Shown here piece by piece: positions 1-9,455 of a stretch of 64,000 bases of DNA (the first letter of the stretch is position 1; each line of letters opens with the position of its first letter). Source of the DNA: Thalassospira lucentensis (GTDB lineage Bacteria; Pseudomonadota; Alphaproteobacteria; Rhodospirillales; Thalassospiraceae); the NCBI RefSeq assembly GCF_001613805.1, contig NZ_LPVY01000008.1:124001-188000 (forward strand). Direction: 5' to 3'. The notes under the pieces were generated by a model that worked only from the letters and a program-made list of their open reading frames with translations, was not told where the DNA came from and made no database searches. The position numbers were made by a program, and so were the translations under genes.

Positions 1-504
1 ATGTACCTGATTGATGGCCTCGTTAAATTCGGTTTCAACATCGTTTTTAACGCGGCGTTCGAATGCGTTCAGGATGTCGGTCCGATGGAACCCTTTGACA
101 GCAAAAATGAACGGGAAACCGAACTTCTTCTTATAGTCGTCATTCAATTGCGTAAAACGGGCAAGTTCGTCTGGCGTGCATTGATCAAGCCCGGCACCGG
201 TTTGTTCATTCTGCGAGGAATCCGTCAGTTCCGCCAAGGCAAGCTTGCCTGCAAGATCAGGGTGGGCGCGAAGCAGTGTCAGTTTGTCACCATCAACCGC
301 GCCATTTACCACGGCTGCCATGGCATCGGCGAGTGCATCGGGGGTATCAAGGGCAGACGTGATGCCGCGATCATAAAGCTGCTTTGCGATCCAGGGGGAA
401 TGTTCGTAAACCCCGCCATACAGCGAGACAAAGGCGCTTTGCGCCAAGGTGCTGGGCGGTCGGGTTTCGAACAATGATTTTTCAGGTTTGGTCATAGCGG
501 CCAT
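1..504 (-). CDS. uraD: OHCU decarboxylase UraD, 3' end cut by window edge
   Basis: Decarboxylates 2-oxo-4-hydroxy-4-carboxy-5-ureidoimidazoline to S-allantoin, the last step from urate. The minus strand stays open for 168 codons to the left edge with no stop, so only the extreme C-terminus is missing (the family is about 160-175 residues). Diagnostic motifs are HPDLAGK at 81-87, which carries the catalytic His, and KFGFPFIFAVKG at 127-138. It starts 24 nt after puuE, probably in one operon. Start is ATG at 504; a second ATG at 495 is possible and neither has a strong Shine-Dalgarno sequence. The plus-strand frame over the same bases is a shadow. Confidence 0.93.
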   Translation of the reverse strand, partial: MAAMTKPEKSLFETRPPSTLAQSAFVSLYGGVYEHSPWIAKQLYDRGITSALDTPDALADAMAAVVNGAVDGDKLTLLRAHPDLAGKLALAELTDSSQNEQTGAGLDQCTPDELARFTQLNDDYKKKFGFPFIFAVKGFHRTDILNAFERRVKNDVETEFNEAINQVH

Positions 505-528
505 TTCAGTTCTTGTTTTTCTTGATGC

Positions 529-1449
529 TTATTTGTTTTCGGTAAACGGATGATGTTCACGCCAGTGACGCGCAATATCGACGCGACGTGCAAACCAGAC
601 ATCATCATGACCGCGCACATAATCGACAAAGCGTTTCAGGGCTGCAAACCGTCCCGGCCGGCCGACAAGACGGCAATGCAAACCAACCGATAGCATCCGC
701 GGCGTTTCGGCACCTTCTTCGTAAAGCGTGTCAAAACTGTCTTTCAGATATTGAAAATATTGTTCGCCGGAATTGAAGCCCTGCATGGTGGCAAAGCGCA
801 TGTCGTTGACATCAAGTGTATAGGGCACGATCAGATGCGGTGTGTCTGTCTGTGTAGACCAGAAAGGCAGTTCGTCGCTGTAATCATCGGCGTCATATAG
901 GAAGCCGCCTTCTTCGGCGACAAGCCGTCGGGTGTTCGGGCTTGTACGCCCGGTATACCAGCCAAGCGGGCGCTCCCCGGTCACATCCCTGATGATGTCG
1001 ATGGCCTTGTGAAGATGTTCGCGTTCAAGTTCTTCGGGGAAATATTGGTAATCGATCCAGCGATAGCCGTGCGAGCAGATTTCATGACCATCGCGCATCG
1101 CGACTTCGCCAACCTTCGGGTGACGGGCCAGCGCCATGGCAACGGCAAAGATGGTGATCGGAATTTGCCGTTCGCGGAACAGGTTCAGGATGCGCCAGAC
1201 ACCAACGCGCGAACCATATTCGTAAATCGACTCCATGCTCATATGGCGAACGCCTTCGCGCATGTCGGCACCGATGATTTCCGACAGAAATGCCTCGGAC
1301 GCGCGATCCCCGTGCAGAACGCAGTTTTCACCACCTTCCTCGTAATTCAGCACGAATTGGACCGCAACACGGGCCTTGCCCGGCCAGTTGGCCTTTGGCG
1401 GATTGGGGCCATAGCCAATCAGGTCTCGTGCATAATTTTGTTCGGTCAT
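529..1449 (-). CDS. puuE: Allantoinase PuuE (polysaccharide-deacetylase-like)
   Basis: Hydrolyses allantoin to allantoate in the cytoplasm. The 306-residue protein has the PuuE-type NodB-like fold: NYEEGGENCVLHGD at 35-48, GHEICSHGYRW at 121-131, GWYTGRTSPNTR at 163-174 and YDADDYSDELPFW at 185-197. This family is unrelated to the dihydroorotase-like allantoinases. The ATG at 1449 is chosen because AGGAGAGG lies six bases upstream; the frame extends eight codons further without a better site. It is transcribed away from uraH and followed by uraD, so the products of UraH and UraD feed directly into it. Confidence 0.94.
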   Translation of the reverse strand: MTEQNYARDLIGYGPNPPKANWPGKARVAVQFVLNYEEGGENCVLHGDRASEAFLSEIIGADMREGVRHMSMESIYEYGSRVGVWRILNLFRERQIPITIFAVAMALARHPKVGEVAMRDGHEICSHGYRWIDYQYFPEELEREHLHKAIDIIRDVTGERPLGWYTGRTSPNTRRLVAEEGGFLYDADDYSDELPFWSTQTDTPHLIVPYTLDVNDMRFATMQGFNSGEQYFQYLKDSFDTLYEEGAETPRMLSVGLHCRLVGRPGRFAALKRFVDYVRGHDDVWFARRVDIARHWREHHPFTENK

Positions 1450-1870
1450 CTTTGGCCTCTCCTGATATCGCAACGCCCGGCTTTGTCATGCGGGCTGTTT
1501 GGTGTAGCATTAACCATAGGTCGCAGCGCAGCAAGGAAGAACTCCTGCGCGCTGATTGATGGATGATTATGCCGCACTATCAATATGACTTTGATAATGT
1601 TCCTGGACGGGAAATCGCTTTGGCCGGTTTTTTATTGGCTTTTAGAAGCTTTTTATCCGGCTTTGATCGTATTCTGCACGAAGCTGTGGCAATCGTTTTT
1701 CAAAGAATTATTGATATAGTTTCACTTTATCACCTCTTTCCACGATCCGTGTCCTAATGCGACCTTTTTGAAACGCTATAAATTCGTTCGGCATAAAACG
1801 ATCAACCAGAAAAGCCGATCAGGGAAGAAGCGACCGACCACCGCATGAGAGAGAAAAGAGGAGGCCCGGC
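1450..1870. promoter_or_regulatory. Divergent puuE/uraH promoter region
   Basis: This 421-bp gap between divergent puuE and uraH is AT-richer than its flanks and shows no convincing gene. It holds a dyad TATCAA-N7-TTGATA at 1578-1596, and related TTGATA-type sequences occur near 1711. These are candidate binding sites for a purine-catabolism regulator. The uraH Shine-Dalgarno AGGAGGC is at 1858-1864. No clear sigma-54 site was found here. Assignment as a regulatory region is inferred from position and the dyad. Confidence 0.5.
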
Positions 1871-2224
1871 ATGGGACGACTGACTACCCATGTTCTAGAT
1901 ACGGCAAAAGGTTGCCCGGCGGGCGGCATCCGGATCGAGCTGCACCGTTTTGGTGACGGCCATGATGATCTGGTCGCCGAAGCCGTAACCAATGCCGACG
2001 GGCGAACCGATGCGCCAATGCTTGGTGGTGCTTCGTTCAAGCCGGGTGAGTATCAGCTTGTCTTTCATGCCGGTGCGTATTTCGATGCCATCGGTCTTGA
2101 TCTGCCGGAACCTAAATTCCTTGATCAGGTTGTAATCCGGTTCGGTATTTCAGATGCGCAGGCGCATTATCATGTGCCGCTGCTGCTTTCGCCGTTTGGC
2201 TATTCCACCTATCGCGGCAGCTGA
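1871..2224 (+). CDS. uraH: 5-hydroxyisourate hydrolase UraH
   Basis: Hydrolyses 5-hydroxyisourate, the product of urate oxidase, to OHCU. At 117 residues it has the full length of a transthyretin-like HIU hydrolase. It begins with the family signature around HVLDTAKG (7-14) and ends with the diagnostic C-terminal tetrapeptide YRGS. AGGAGGC seven bases before the ATG fixes the start. It leads a plus-strand run uraH-xdhA-xdhB-xdhC, with only 7 nt to xdhA, so it is probably co-transcribed with xanthine dehydrogenase. Confidence 0.96.
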   Translation: MGRLTTHVLDTAKGCPAGGIRIELHRFGDGHDDLVAEAVTNADGRTDAPMLGGASFKPGEYQLVFHAGAYFDAIGLDLPEPKFLDQVVIRFGISDAQAHYHVPLLLSPFGYSTYRGS

Positions 2225-2231
2225 GGCCATC

Positions 2232-3725
2232 ATGACCAAACCGGCCCTTAATACGCGCGATGATATCCGGTTCCTGTTCGGGAACGAAGAACGCAGCCTG
2301 CGTGATATCGATCCGCAAATGACGGTTTTGAATTGGCTACGCTTAAACGAGCGTAAGACCGGAACGAAAGAAGGCTGTGCCGAGGGCGATTGTGGTGCCT
2401 GCACGGTTATTCTGGGCGAACCGGATGGAATGGGCAGCATGCGTTACCGGACGGTCAATGCCTGTATCCAGTTTATGCCGACCCTTGATGGCAAGCAGCT
2501 TCTGACTGTGGAACATCTTAAATCCGATGATGGCAGCCTTCATCCGGTGCAGCAGGCCATGGTAGAAACCCACGGTTCGCAATGCGGTTTCTGTACGCCG
2601 GGTTTTGTCATGAGCCTCTATCAGCTTTGGCTGGATGGGGGCGAGGATGACCGGGGGGCCATCAATGACGCCCTTGCCGGGAACCTTTGCCGTTGCACCG
2701 GTTACGGGCCGATCATCGAGGCCGCTCGCAAGGCTGGTGGCATAAGCGCAACCGATCCGGTCGAACAAAAACGCCGTTCCGATATCGCGACCCGATTGAC
2801 CGCTATGATCGAGGGTGCAGGCATGCTGGCACTCGAAATGCCGGTGGGGCGTTATTTCGCCCCCCGCAGCAGCGATGAACTGGCCGCACTTTTGATGGCC
2901 CATCCCGATGCAACAGTGCTGGCGGGTGGAACGGATGTCGGGCTTTGGGTGACCAAGATGCTCAAACGGCTTGATCCGATCATTTATATCGGGGATGTCG
3001 CCGATCTTAAATCGGTCCGCGAAAAGGACGGTGTTCTGACCATCGGTGCGGGTGTGACTTATAGCGAGGCCCATAAGGCACTTGGCATGATTGCTGGTGA
3101 TGTCGGGGAACTGGTCCGCCGGATCGGGTCGCGGCAAATCCGCAATGCGGGGACGGTTGGTGGCAATATCGCCAATGGATCGCCAATTGGCGATACACCG
3201 CCTGCCCTGATTGCGCTGGGAGCGCGGATTGTTTTGCGCATGGGCGATATCCGTCGCGAAGTCGCACTTGAAGATTTCTTTATCACCTATGACAAGCAGG
3301 ACCGGGCCAAGGGCGAATTCGTTGAAAGCATCATCGTTCCGAAGCCTGCGGCCGGGGTGCAGTTCAAGGCCTACAAGATTTCCAAACGGTTTGATCAGGA
3401 TATTACGGCGGTTCTTGCGGCCTTTGCCATTCGGGTTGATGGCGGCAAGGTGATCGAATTCCGTGCGGCATTTGGTGGCATGGCGGGAACACCGATGCGG
3501 GCCAAAAAGTGCGAGGCAGCCCTGATTGGCAAGGATTGGAACGAAGCCAACCTGAACGCGGCGCAACAGGCTTTGACCAGGGATTTTGCACCGATTTCGG
3601 ATATGCGGGCATCCAAGGAATACCGCATGCTGGTCGCGCAAAATCTTTTGACCAAACTGTTTATCGAAACAACGGCACCTGAAATTGCCACCCGTCTGGT
3701 TGGCAGGGAGGCTGCCCATGTCTGA
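2232..3725 (+). CDS. xdhA: Xanthine dehydrogenase small subunit XdhA (2Fe-2S/FAD)
   Basis: Electron-transfer subunit of xanthine dehydrogenase (hypoxanthine/xanthine to urate). The 497-residue protein carries a plant-type 2Fe-2S cluster (Cys49, 54, 57, 78), a second 2Fe-2S domain (Cys118, 121, 153, 155) and a FAD domain with VLAGGTDVGLW at 229-239 and GTVGGNIANGSPIGDTPP at 307-324. The ATG at 2232 is chosen because the family begins shortly before the first Fe-S domain; the upstream extension overlaps uraH and is unlike the family. The stop overlaps the xdhB start by 8 nt, indicating translational coupling. Confidence 0.96.
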   Translation: MTKPALNTRDDIRFLFGNEERSLRDIDPQMTVLNWLRLNERKTGTKEGCAEGDCGACTVILGEPDGMGSMRYRTVNACIQFMPTLDGKQLLTVEHLKSDDGSLHPVQQAMVETHGSQCGFCTPGFVMSLYQLWLDGGEDDRGAINDALAGNLCRCTGYGPIIEAARKAGGISATDPVEQKRRSDIATRLTAMIEGAGMLALEMPVGRYFAPRSSDELAALLMAHPDATVLAGGTDVGLWVTKMLKRLDPIIYIGDVADLKSVREKDGVLTIGAGVTYSEAHKALGMIAGDVGELVRRIGSRQIRNAGTVGGNIANGSPIGDTPPALIALGARIVLRMGDIRREVALEDFFITYDKQDRAKGEFVESIIVPKPAAGVQFKAYKISKRFDQDITAVLAAFAIRVDGGKVIEFRAAFGGMAGTPMRAKKCEAALIGKDWNEANLNAAQQALTRDFAPISDMRASKEYRMLVAQNLLTKLFIETTAPEIATRLVGREAAHV

Positions 3726-6126
3726 CAACGCATCCAAAGTCATCGATACCAAAGACCCGGGTGAGCTTCTAGCGCCGACACCGGGGCTTTCGGGTGGGGT
3801 TCGGTCTGCCAGCAAGCATGACAGCGGTCCGAAGCATGTCGCGGGCGAAGCGGTTTATGTTGACGATATTCTTGAACCGTTCGGCACTCTTCATCTGGTC
3901 CCCGGTGCGGCGACTATCGCACATGGCAGGATCACGAAGATGGATCTGTCAAAGGTGCGATCCGCTCCCGGTGTGGTTTGTGTTCTGACCGCTGATGATG
4001 TGCCGGGTGTCAATGACGTGTCGCCCGCCCATACCCATGATGATCCGGTTCTGCCCGACGGGATTGTTCAGTTTTACGGTCAGCCGGTTTTCTGTGTTGC
4101 CGCTGAAACCCGCGAACAGGCACGCAATGCTGTCAGGCTGGCCGAGATCGAATATGAAGAACTGCCCGCGATCCTGAGCGTCAAGGAAGCACTTGAAAAA
4201 CAGCAATTCGTTGCACCACCCCATGTCATGGCGCAGGGCGATGCCAAATCGGCACTGGCGCGCGCCAAACATCGCCGATCCGGGGTGATGGAAATCGGCG
4301 GGCAGGACCATTTCTATCTTGAGGGCCAGATCACCTTTGCCATTCCGCAGGAAGATGGTGACGTGCTTTTGCATTGTTCGACCCAGCATCCGTCCGAGGT
4401 TCAGCACAATATCGCCAATGTCCTTGGTCGTCCGGCCAATGCGGTCACGGTTGAAGTGCGTCGTATGGGCGGTGGTTTCGGTGGCAAGGAAACGCAGGCA
4501 TCACAATGGGCGGCACTGGCGGCGATTGTTGCGGTTAAAACCGGTCGCCCGGCGAAAATGCGTCTGGACCGCGATGATGACATGGTCATGACCGGCAAAC
4601 GCCATGACTTTATCGTCGAATATGATGTCGGTTTTGATGATGATGGCCGGATTTGCGGGTTGGATATTCAATATGCTGCCAATTGCGGTTTCTCGGCCGA
4701 TCTGTCGGCAGCGATTTGTGATCGGGCCATGTTCCACACCGACAATGCCTATTTCCTTGGCGATGTCGAAATCCGGTCCTATCGCTGCAAAACCAATCTG
4801 GTGTCCAATACCGCGTTTCGCGGATTTGGCGGGCCGCAGGGCATGGTGGCGATTGAACGGATTATTGATGAAATCGCCATGACGGTTGGCCGTGATCCGC
4901 TTGATGTGCGGATCGCCAATTATTACGGCACGACGGACCGTAACACGACGCCGTATCACATGACGGTCGAGGATAATGTCCTTGCGGAACTGACGAACGA
5001 TATTCTGGCATCTTGCGACTATCGCAAGCGCCGCGAGGAAATCGACGCGTTCAATGCGCAAAGCCCGGTGATCAAGCGCGGCATTTCAATCACGCCGGTC
5101 AAGTTTGGCATTTCCTTTACCACGACCTTCCTTAATCAGGCCGGTGCGCTGATCCATATTTATCAGGACGGATCGGTGCACCTGAACCATGGCGGGACGG
5201 AAATGGGGCAGGGCCTGTTTATCAAGGTTGCCCAGGTTGTGGCCGAGGAATTCCAGATCGATCTCGACCGGATCAAGATCACGGCAACCAACACTGGCAA
5301 GGTTCCCAACACATCGGCAACTGCAGCCTCAAGCGGCGCGGATATGAACGGCATGGCCGCGCGCGATGCCGCGATTATCATCAAATCGCGCCTGATTGCT
5401 TTTGCGGCTGAGAAATACGGTGTTGCCGAGGCTGCCGTCCGGTTTGTTCCGGGCCGGGTGATTGTTGGTGATGTGACCGAACTGGAATTTGCCGATCTGG
5501 TCAAACAGGCTTATCTGGCGCGTGTTTCGCTTTCGGCGACGGGCTATTACGCGACGCCGAAAATCCATTACGACCGTGAAACCGCGTCGGGTCGGCCATT
5601 CTATTACTTCGCCTATGGCGTGGCTTGTTCCGAGGTGATGATCGACACCCTGACGGGCGAATATAAGGTCACACGCGTTGACATCAGCCACGATGTCGGC
5701 CGGTCGCTGAACCCGGCGATTGACCGCGGTCAGATCGAAGGCGGTTTTATTCAAGGCATGGGATGGCTGACATCCGAGGAATTGTGGTGGGATGATGCAG
5801 GTCGTTTGCGCACGCATGCGCCGTCCACCTATAAAATTCCCGCATGTTCGGATCGTCCGGATGATTTCCGGCTTGAGTTGTGGTCATCCGGAAGAAATAT
5901 TGAAAAAACCATTCACAGATCCAAGGCGGTTGGTGAGCCGCCCCTGATGCTGGCGATTTCAGTGCATCGCGCAATTGCTGATGCGATTGCATCGGTCGGG
6001 AATTACAAGGTGATCCCGATGCTCGATGCGCCGGCAACCCCCGAAGCCGTCCTGAGTGCGGTCGCAAATGTGGCAAAGGGCATGATCGCCCAAAGTCATG
6101 ATGCGGTTCCGGCGGCGGGGGAATAG
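3718..6126 (+). CDS. xdhB: Xanthine dehydrogenase molybdopterin subunit XdhB
   Basis: Catalytic subunit that binds the molybdenum cofactor and hydroxylates hypoxanthine and xanthine. The 802 residues match the usual length. Visible landmarks are GGGFGGKE at 251-258, AFRGFGGPQG at 366-375, EMGQG in the middle of the protein, and GEPPLMLA at 739-746, whose Glu740 is the expected catalytic base. A strong GGGAGG Shine-Dalgarno lies inside the end of xdhA, before the ATG at 3718; an in-frame upstream start is not supported. It follows xdhA directly and precedes the XdhC chaperone. Confidence 0.96.
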   Translation: MSDNASKVIDTKDPGELLAPTPGLSGGVRSASKHDSGPKHVAGEAVYVDDILEPFGTLHLVPGAATIAHGRITKMDLSKVRSAPGVVCVLTADDVPGVNDVSPAHTHDDPVLPDGIVQFYGQPVFCVAAETREQARNAVRLAEIEYEELPAILSVKEALEKQQFVAPPHVMAQGDAKSALARAKHRRSGVMEIGGQDHFYLEGQITFAIPQEDGDVLLHCSTQHPSEVQHNIANVLGRPANAVTVEVRRMGGGFGGKETQASQWAALAAIVAVKTGRPAKMRLDRDDDMVMTGKRHDFIVEYDVGFDDDGRICGLDIQYAANCGFSADLSAAICDRAMFHTDNAYFLGDVEIRSYRCKTNLVSNTAFRGFGGPQGMVAIERIIDEIAMTVGRDPLDVRIANYYGTTDRNTTPYHMTVEDNVLAELTNDILASCDYRKRREEIDAFNAQSPVIKRGISITPVKFGISFTTTFLNQAGALIHIYQDGSVHLNHGGTEMGQGLFIKVAQVVAEEFQIDLDRIKITATNTGKVPNTSATAASSGADMNGMAARDAAIIIKSRLIAFAAEKYGVAEAAVRFVPGRVIVGDVTELEFADLVKQAYLARVSLSATGYYATPKIHYDRETASGRPFYYFAYGVACSEVMIDTLTGEYKVTRVDISHDVGRSLNPAIDRGQIEGGFIQGMGWLTSEELWWDDAGRLRTHAPSTYKIPACSDRPDDFRLELWSSGRNIEKTIHRSKAVGEPPLMLAISVHRAIADAIASVGNYKVIPMLDAPATPEAVLSAVANVAKGMIAQSHDAVPAAGE

Positions 6127-6130
6127 CATC

Positions 6131-7165
6131 ATGCGCCTGTCCCATGACGCCCATATTGCTGTGTTGCAGTCCCCTGATCCGGTGATGATAATCAGTGTGG
6201 CGGCCATTCGCGGGTCCACCCCGCGAGAGGCAGGGGCGTTTATGCTGGTCAGCGAAAATTCCATTGCCGGAACGATTGGCGGGGGCAATCTGGAACATCA
6301 GGTCACATTGCGTGCCCGTCAAGCTCTCGCCTCGCAGGGCGATATCATCGCAGAACTGGTCGCGTTCCCCTTGGGGCCGGGGCTTGGGCAATGTTGCGGG
6401 GGCGCTGTCGATATTGCATTTCACCGGCTGGACCCGATGCAAAAGCATCAGCTGGCAACAGCGATCCGAACCACGCAAAACTCTACCGGGCTTGATCATG
6501 GTGCGTGGGTGATGTTGCCGATGGGCGAAAGCCGGAATATTGAAACGGCCAGCACTCAGGATGCCGACGCATTGGATCGTTTGTTTGCCGGGGGCCGTGG
6601 CGGGTTGTGTGATCTGGCCGGGCAGCAGAAGCTGTGCCTGCGCCTTGATGACGGAGCAACGCCGCTTTGGCTGTTTGGTGCCGGGCATGTCGGACAGGCG
6701 ATTGTTCAGGCACTGGCACCCTTGCCGTTCGATATTCACCTGATCGATTCGCGTGATGAATACCTGACCCTGCCGGAAACATCGAAACTTCATCTGCATC
6801 AAAGCGAAAGGCCCGAGGACGAGGTGGCCGACATGCCGCCCGATGCCTTCGCGCTGATCCTGACGCACAGCCACGCGCAGGACTTTGATATCTGTCGGGC
6901 GGCCTTGATGCGGAATGATCTTGGTTTTGTCGGCATGATCGGAAGCCAAACCAAACGCGCGCGCTTTGTTCGGCGATTAAAGGGTCGCGGGTTGGGTGAC
7001 ACGGAAATCGGTCGTTTGACATGCCCGATTGGAATTCAGGGCATTACCGGCAAACAGCCGTCAGTCATCGCGGCATCGGTTGCGGTGCAATTGCTGTCCG
7101 TGCGTGAAGCACGCCTGGCGCAATATCCGGTGAACAGGGTCGCACAAGACGGCCTTGCCGGATGA
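6131..7165 (+). CDS. xdhC: Xanthine dehydrogenase accessory protein XdhC
   Basis: Chaperone that binds and sulfurates the molybdenum cofactor and inserts it into XdhB. The 344 residues show the N-terminal XdhC/CoxI domain (IRGSTPREAGAFM at 27-39, GTIGGGNLEH at 48-57, GQCCGG at 86-91 with adjacent cysteines) and a C-terminal Rossmann domain beginning LWLFGAGHVGQA around 179-190. The ATG is 5 nt after the xdhB stop. The order XdhA-XdhB-XdhC is the standard bacterial arrangement. Confidence 0.95.
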   Translation: MRLSHDAHIAVLQSPDPVMIISVAAIRGSTPREAGAFMLVSENSIAGTIGGGNLEHQVTLRARQALASQGDIIAELVAFPLGPGLGQCCGGAVDIAFHRLDPMQKHQLATAIRTTQNSTGLDHGAWVMLPMGESRNIETASTQDADALDRLFAGGRGGLCDLAGQQKLCLRLDDGATPLWLFGAGHVGQAIVQALAPLPFDIHLIDSRDEYLTLPETSKLHLHQSERPEDEVADMPPDAFALILTHSHAQDFDICRAALMRNDLGFVGMIGSQTKRARFVRRLKGRGLGDTEIGRLTCPIGIQGITGKQPSVIAASVAVQLLSVREARLAQYPVNRVAQDGLAG

Positions 7166-7200
7166 TAAGGCCTTCATTGCAAGGCATATAAATGATAAAG

Positions 7201-7246
7201 GGCCGCGCCAATAGCGGCCTGATCAGGAGGATCCGTTTACCGGATC
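7201..7246 (+). other. Two short hairpins between xdhC and guaD
   Basis: GGCCGC at 7201-7206 pairs with GCGGCC at 7214-7219, and GATCCG at 7230-7235 pairs with CGGATC at 7241-7246. Neither is followed by a T run, so they are weak terminator candidates. They may instead be mRNA-stability or processing structures in front of guaD, whose ribosome-binding site follows directly. Confidence 0.3.
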
Positions 7247-7272
7247 AGGAGTTCATATAGGGAGATTTGGCT

Positions 7273-7749
7273 GTGTGTGACGCCAAGCATAAACACATGC
7301 TCCATGCCGTGAATTTGTCGCGGACAAAAATGGAAGAAGGCTGTGGCGGCCCGTTCGGGGCAATCATTGTCAAGGACGGTGAAGTCATATCCGAAGGCTG
7401 GAACAAGGTAACATCCAGCAACGATCCGACCGCCCATGCCGAGGTCAGCGCCATCCGTGCGGCCTGTGAAAAGCTTGGTACCTTCAATCTTGCCGGTTGC
7501 GAGATTTACACCAGTTGCGAGCCATGCCCGATGTGCCTTTCGGCGATCTATTGGGCGCGTCTTGACCGGATCTATTATGCCAATTCCCGCGATGATGCAG
7601 CGGCAATCGGCTTTGACGATCAATTCCTGTATGATGAAGTGGCAAAACCGATCCCGGATCGGAGCCTGCCGTGCGAACATCTGGATTTAGGGGAAGCGCG
7701 TGATGTCTTTGCGGCCTGGGATGCCAAAGAAGACAAAATCGCGTATTGA
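7273..7749 (+). CDS. guaD: Guanine deaminase GuaD (CDA-fold)
   Basis: Deaminates guanine to xanthine, feeding XdhAB. The 158 residues show the zinc site HAE at 55-57 and CEPCPMC at 82-88. The surrounding sequence (GGPFGA, SSNDPTAHAEV, AIYWAR, GFDD) is close to the Bacillus GuaD type rather than to TadA or cytidine deaminase. A GTG at 7273 is preferred because GGGAG at 7260-7264 is 8 nt upstream; a TTG at 7267 would leave only 2 nt. Its place between xdhC and a nucleobase importer supports the purine role. Confidence 0.88.
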   Translation: MCDAKHKHMLHAVNLSRTKMEEGCGGPFGAIIVKDGEVISEGWNKVTSSNDPTAHAEVSAIRAACEKLGTFNLAGCEIYTSCEPCPMCLSAIYWARLDRIYYANSRDDAAAIGFDDQFLYDEVAKPIPDRSLPCEHLDLGEARDVFAAWDAKEDKIAY

Positions 7750-7826
7750 GACCGTTTGATTAGCAAACCGTGAACGGGTAATACCTTCGGTGCGCGTGAT
7801 CGGATCGCAATTTAGGGGTGGCAGCA

Positions 7827-9455
7827 GTGACGTCGACGACCGGGAATACCGGATCAGATACAGGCTTGGCGATGACAGGCGGGTCAAAACCAGCGCAGCT
7901 TGAAGTGCGCGGTGTGACCAAGGCCTTTCCGGGCTGTCTGGCAAATGACGATATCAGTTTCCGTATCGAACCTGGTGAAATCCATGCTCTTCTGGGGGAA
8001 AATGGTGCGGGTAAAAGTACGCTTGTAAAAATCATCTATGGTGTGCTGCAGGCTGATCAGGGCGAATTGCTGTGGGAGGGCAAGCCGGTCACGATCCATA
8101 GCCCGCATGACGCGCGCGAAATGGGTGTTGGTCTGGTGTTCCAGCATTTCTCGCTGTTCGAAACCATGACGGTTCTGGAAAACATTGCGCTGGCGATGAA
8201 TGACGTGCGCGATATGGCTGCCCTGCGTCAGCAGGTGATCGAGGTCGAAAAGACCTATGGTCTGCCGCTTGATCCTGATCGTCATGTTTACACGCTTTCG
8301 GTTGGCGAACGGCAGAGGATCGAAATCGTTCGCTGCCTTCTGCAAAATCCCAAGCTGCTTATCCTGGACGAGCCGACATCGGTTTTGACACCGCAGGAAG
8401 TCGAAAAGCTGTTTGAAACATTGCGCCGTCTTGCCGACGAAGGTTGCGCAATCCTTTATATCAGCCACAAACTGCACGAGGTCAAAGCGCTGTGTCAGAA
8501 GGCAACCGTATTGCGCGGAGGCAAGGTCGTCGGCGGGTGTGACCCGCGCGAGGAAACAGCGAAATCCATGGCCGAAATGATGATTGGTCAGAAACTGACA
8601 GCACCCGATCGTAGCGGTACCCGCAAATTCGGTGATGTGCGTCTTGATATTTCCGATCTGTCACTGATCAGTGACGAACAGTTTGGCACCGACCTTAAGG
8701 GGATTGGCCTGAAGGTGCGGGGTGGGGAAATCATGGGCGTTGCCGGTGTCGCCGGAAATGGCCAGAACGAACTGTTTCAGGCACTGGCCGGTGAAACCGA
8801 AATCATCGGCACACCCGACTGCATCAAGATCGATGGCAATCCGGTTGCGCATTTTGGCCCGCGCCGCCGCCGTCGGCTTGGCGCGGCTTTTGTACCCGAA
8901 GAGCGTAACGGGCATGGTGCGGTTCCCGATATGAGCCTTTCGGAAAACGGGTTTTTGACTGCGTTCCGGCGCATGGCACTGTCCGCGCGTGGTTTGATCC
9001 GCGAAGTGCCGACCCGTACATTTGCCGATAAGATCATCAAGACGTTTGATGTGCGTACCACCGGTGCCTCCGCCGAGGCCGGAAGCCTTTCGGGCGGGAA
9101 CCTTCAGAAATTCATCGTCGGGCGTGAAATCCTTCAGGATCCGGGCGTGCTGGTGATTTCACAGCCGACCTGGGGTGTTGATGCCGGTGCGGCAAGTGCC
9201 ATTCATCAGGCATTGCTTGATCTGGCAGCAAAAGGCACGGCGGTTCTGGTGATTTCGCAGGATCTGGACGAAATTTTCGCCATCTGTGATCAGGTGGTGG
9301 TGATGTCCGAAGGCAAGATGTCCGCCCCGCGGCCAATGGCCGATGTCAGTGTCGAGGAAATCGGTTTGTTGATGGGGGGACTTCACGATCTGGATGGCGA
9401 CGTAACCCTGAAGACGAAAGAGCTTATCGAAGGAGATCGCGTTGGTCAGGCTTGA
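7827..9455 (+). CDS. Nucleoside/nucleobase ABC importer, double ATPase (YufO/NupA-like)
   Basis: Energises import by the BMP-type transporter encoded downstream. Two ABC domains are fused in 542 residues. The first has Walker A GENGAGKST (57-65), signature LSVGERQ (157-163) and Walker B LLILDEPTS (177-185). The second has a degenerate P-loop, GVAGNGQNE near 305, and LSGGNLQK, as is usual for sugar/nucleoside ATPases. GTG at 7827 is chosen because AGGGG at 7814-7818 is 8 nt upstream; GTG at 7818 would overlap that site. It overlaps the next gene by 14 nt. The substrate is inferred from the purine context. Confidence 0.9.
   Translation: MTSTTGNTGSDTGLAMTGGSKPAQLEVRGVTKAFPGCLANDDISFRIEPGEIHALLGENGAGKSTLVKIIYGVLQADQGELLWEGKPVTIHSPHDAREMGVGLVFQHFSLFETMTVLENIALAMNDVRDMAALRQQVIEVEKTYGLPLDPDRHVYTLSVGERQRIEIVRCLLQNPKLLILDEPTSVLTPQEVEKLFETLRRLADEGCAILYISHKLHEVKALCQKATVLRGGKVVGGCDPREETAKSMAEMMIGQKLTAPDRSGTRKFGDVRLDISDLSLISDEQFGTDLKGIGLKVRGGEIMGVAGVAGNGQNELFQALAGETEIIGTPDCIKIDGNPVAHFGPRRRRRLGAAFVPEERNGHGAVPDMSLSENGFLTAFRRMALSARGLIREVPTRTFADKIIKTFDVRTTGASAEAGSLSGGNLQKFIVGREILQDPGVLVISQPTWGVDAGAASAIHQALLDLAAKGTAVLVISQDLDEIFAICDQVVVMSEGKMSAPRPMADVSVEEIGLLMGGLHDLDGDVTLKTKELIEGDRVGQA

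Noticed and set aside
1450-1870. Sigma-54 promoter for uraH or puuE
   Set aside because: A TGGCA near 1687 lacks a correctly spaced TTGC partner.
2154-2231. Longer N-terminus for XdhA
   Set aside because: The added residues overlap uraH in another frame and are unlike any XdhA start.
2343-3815. 490-codon minus-strand frame opposite xdhA
   Set aside because: No family resemblance and no ribosome-binding site. It lies fully antisense to a well-supported gene.
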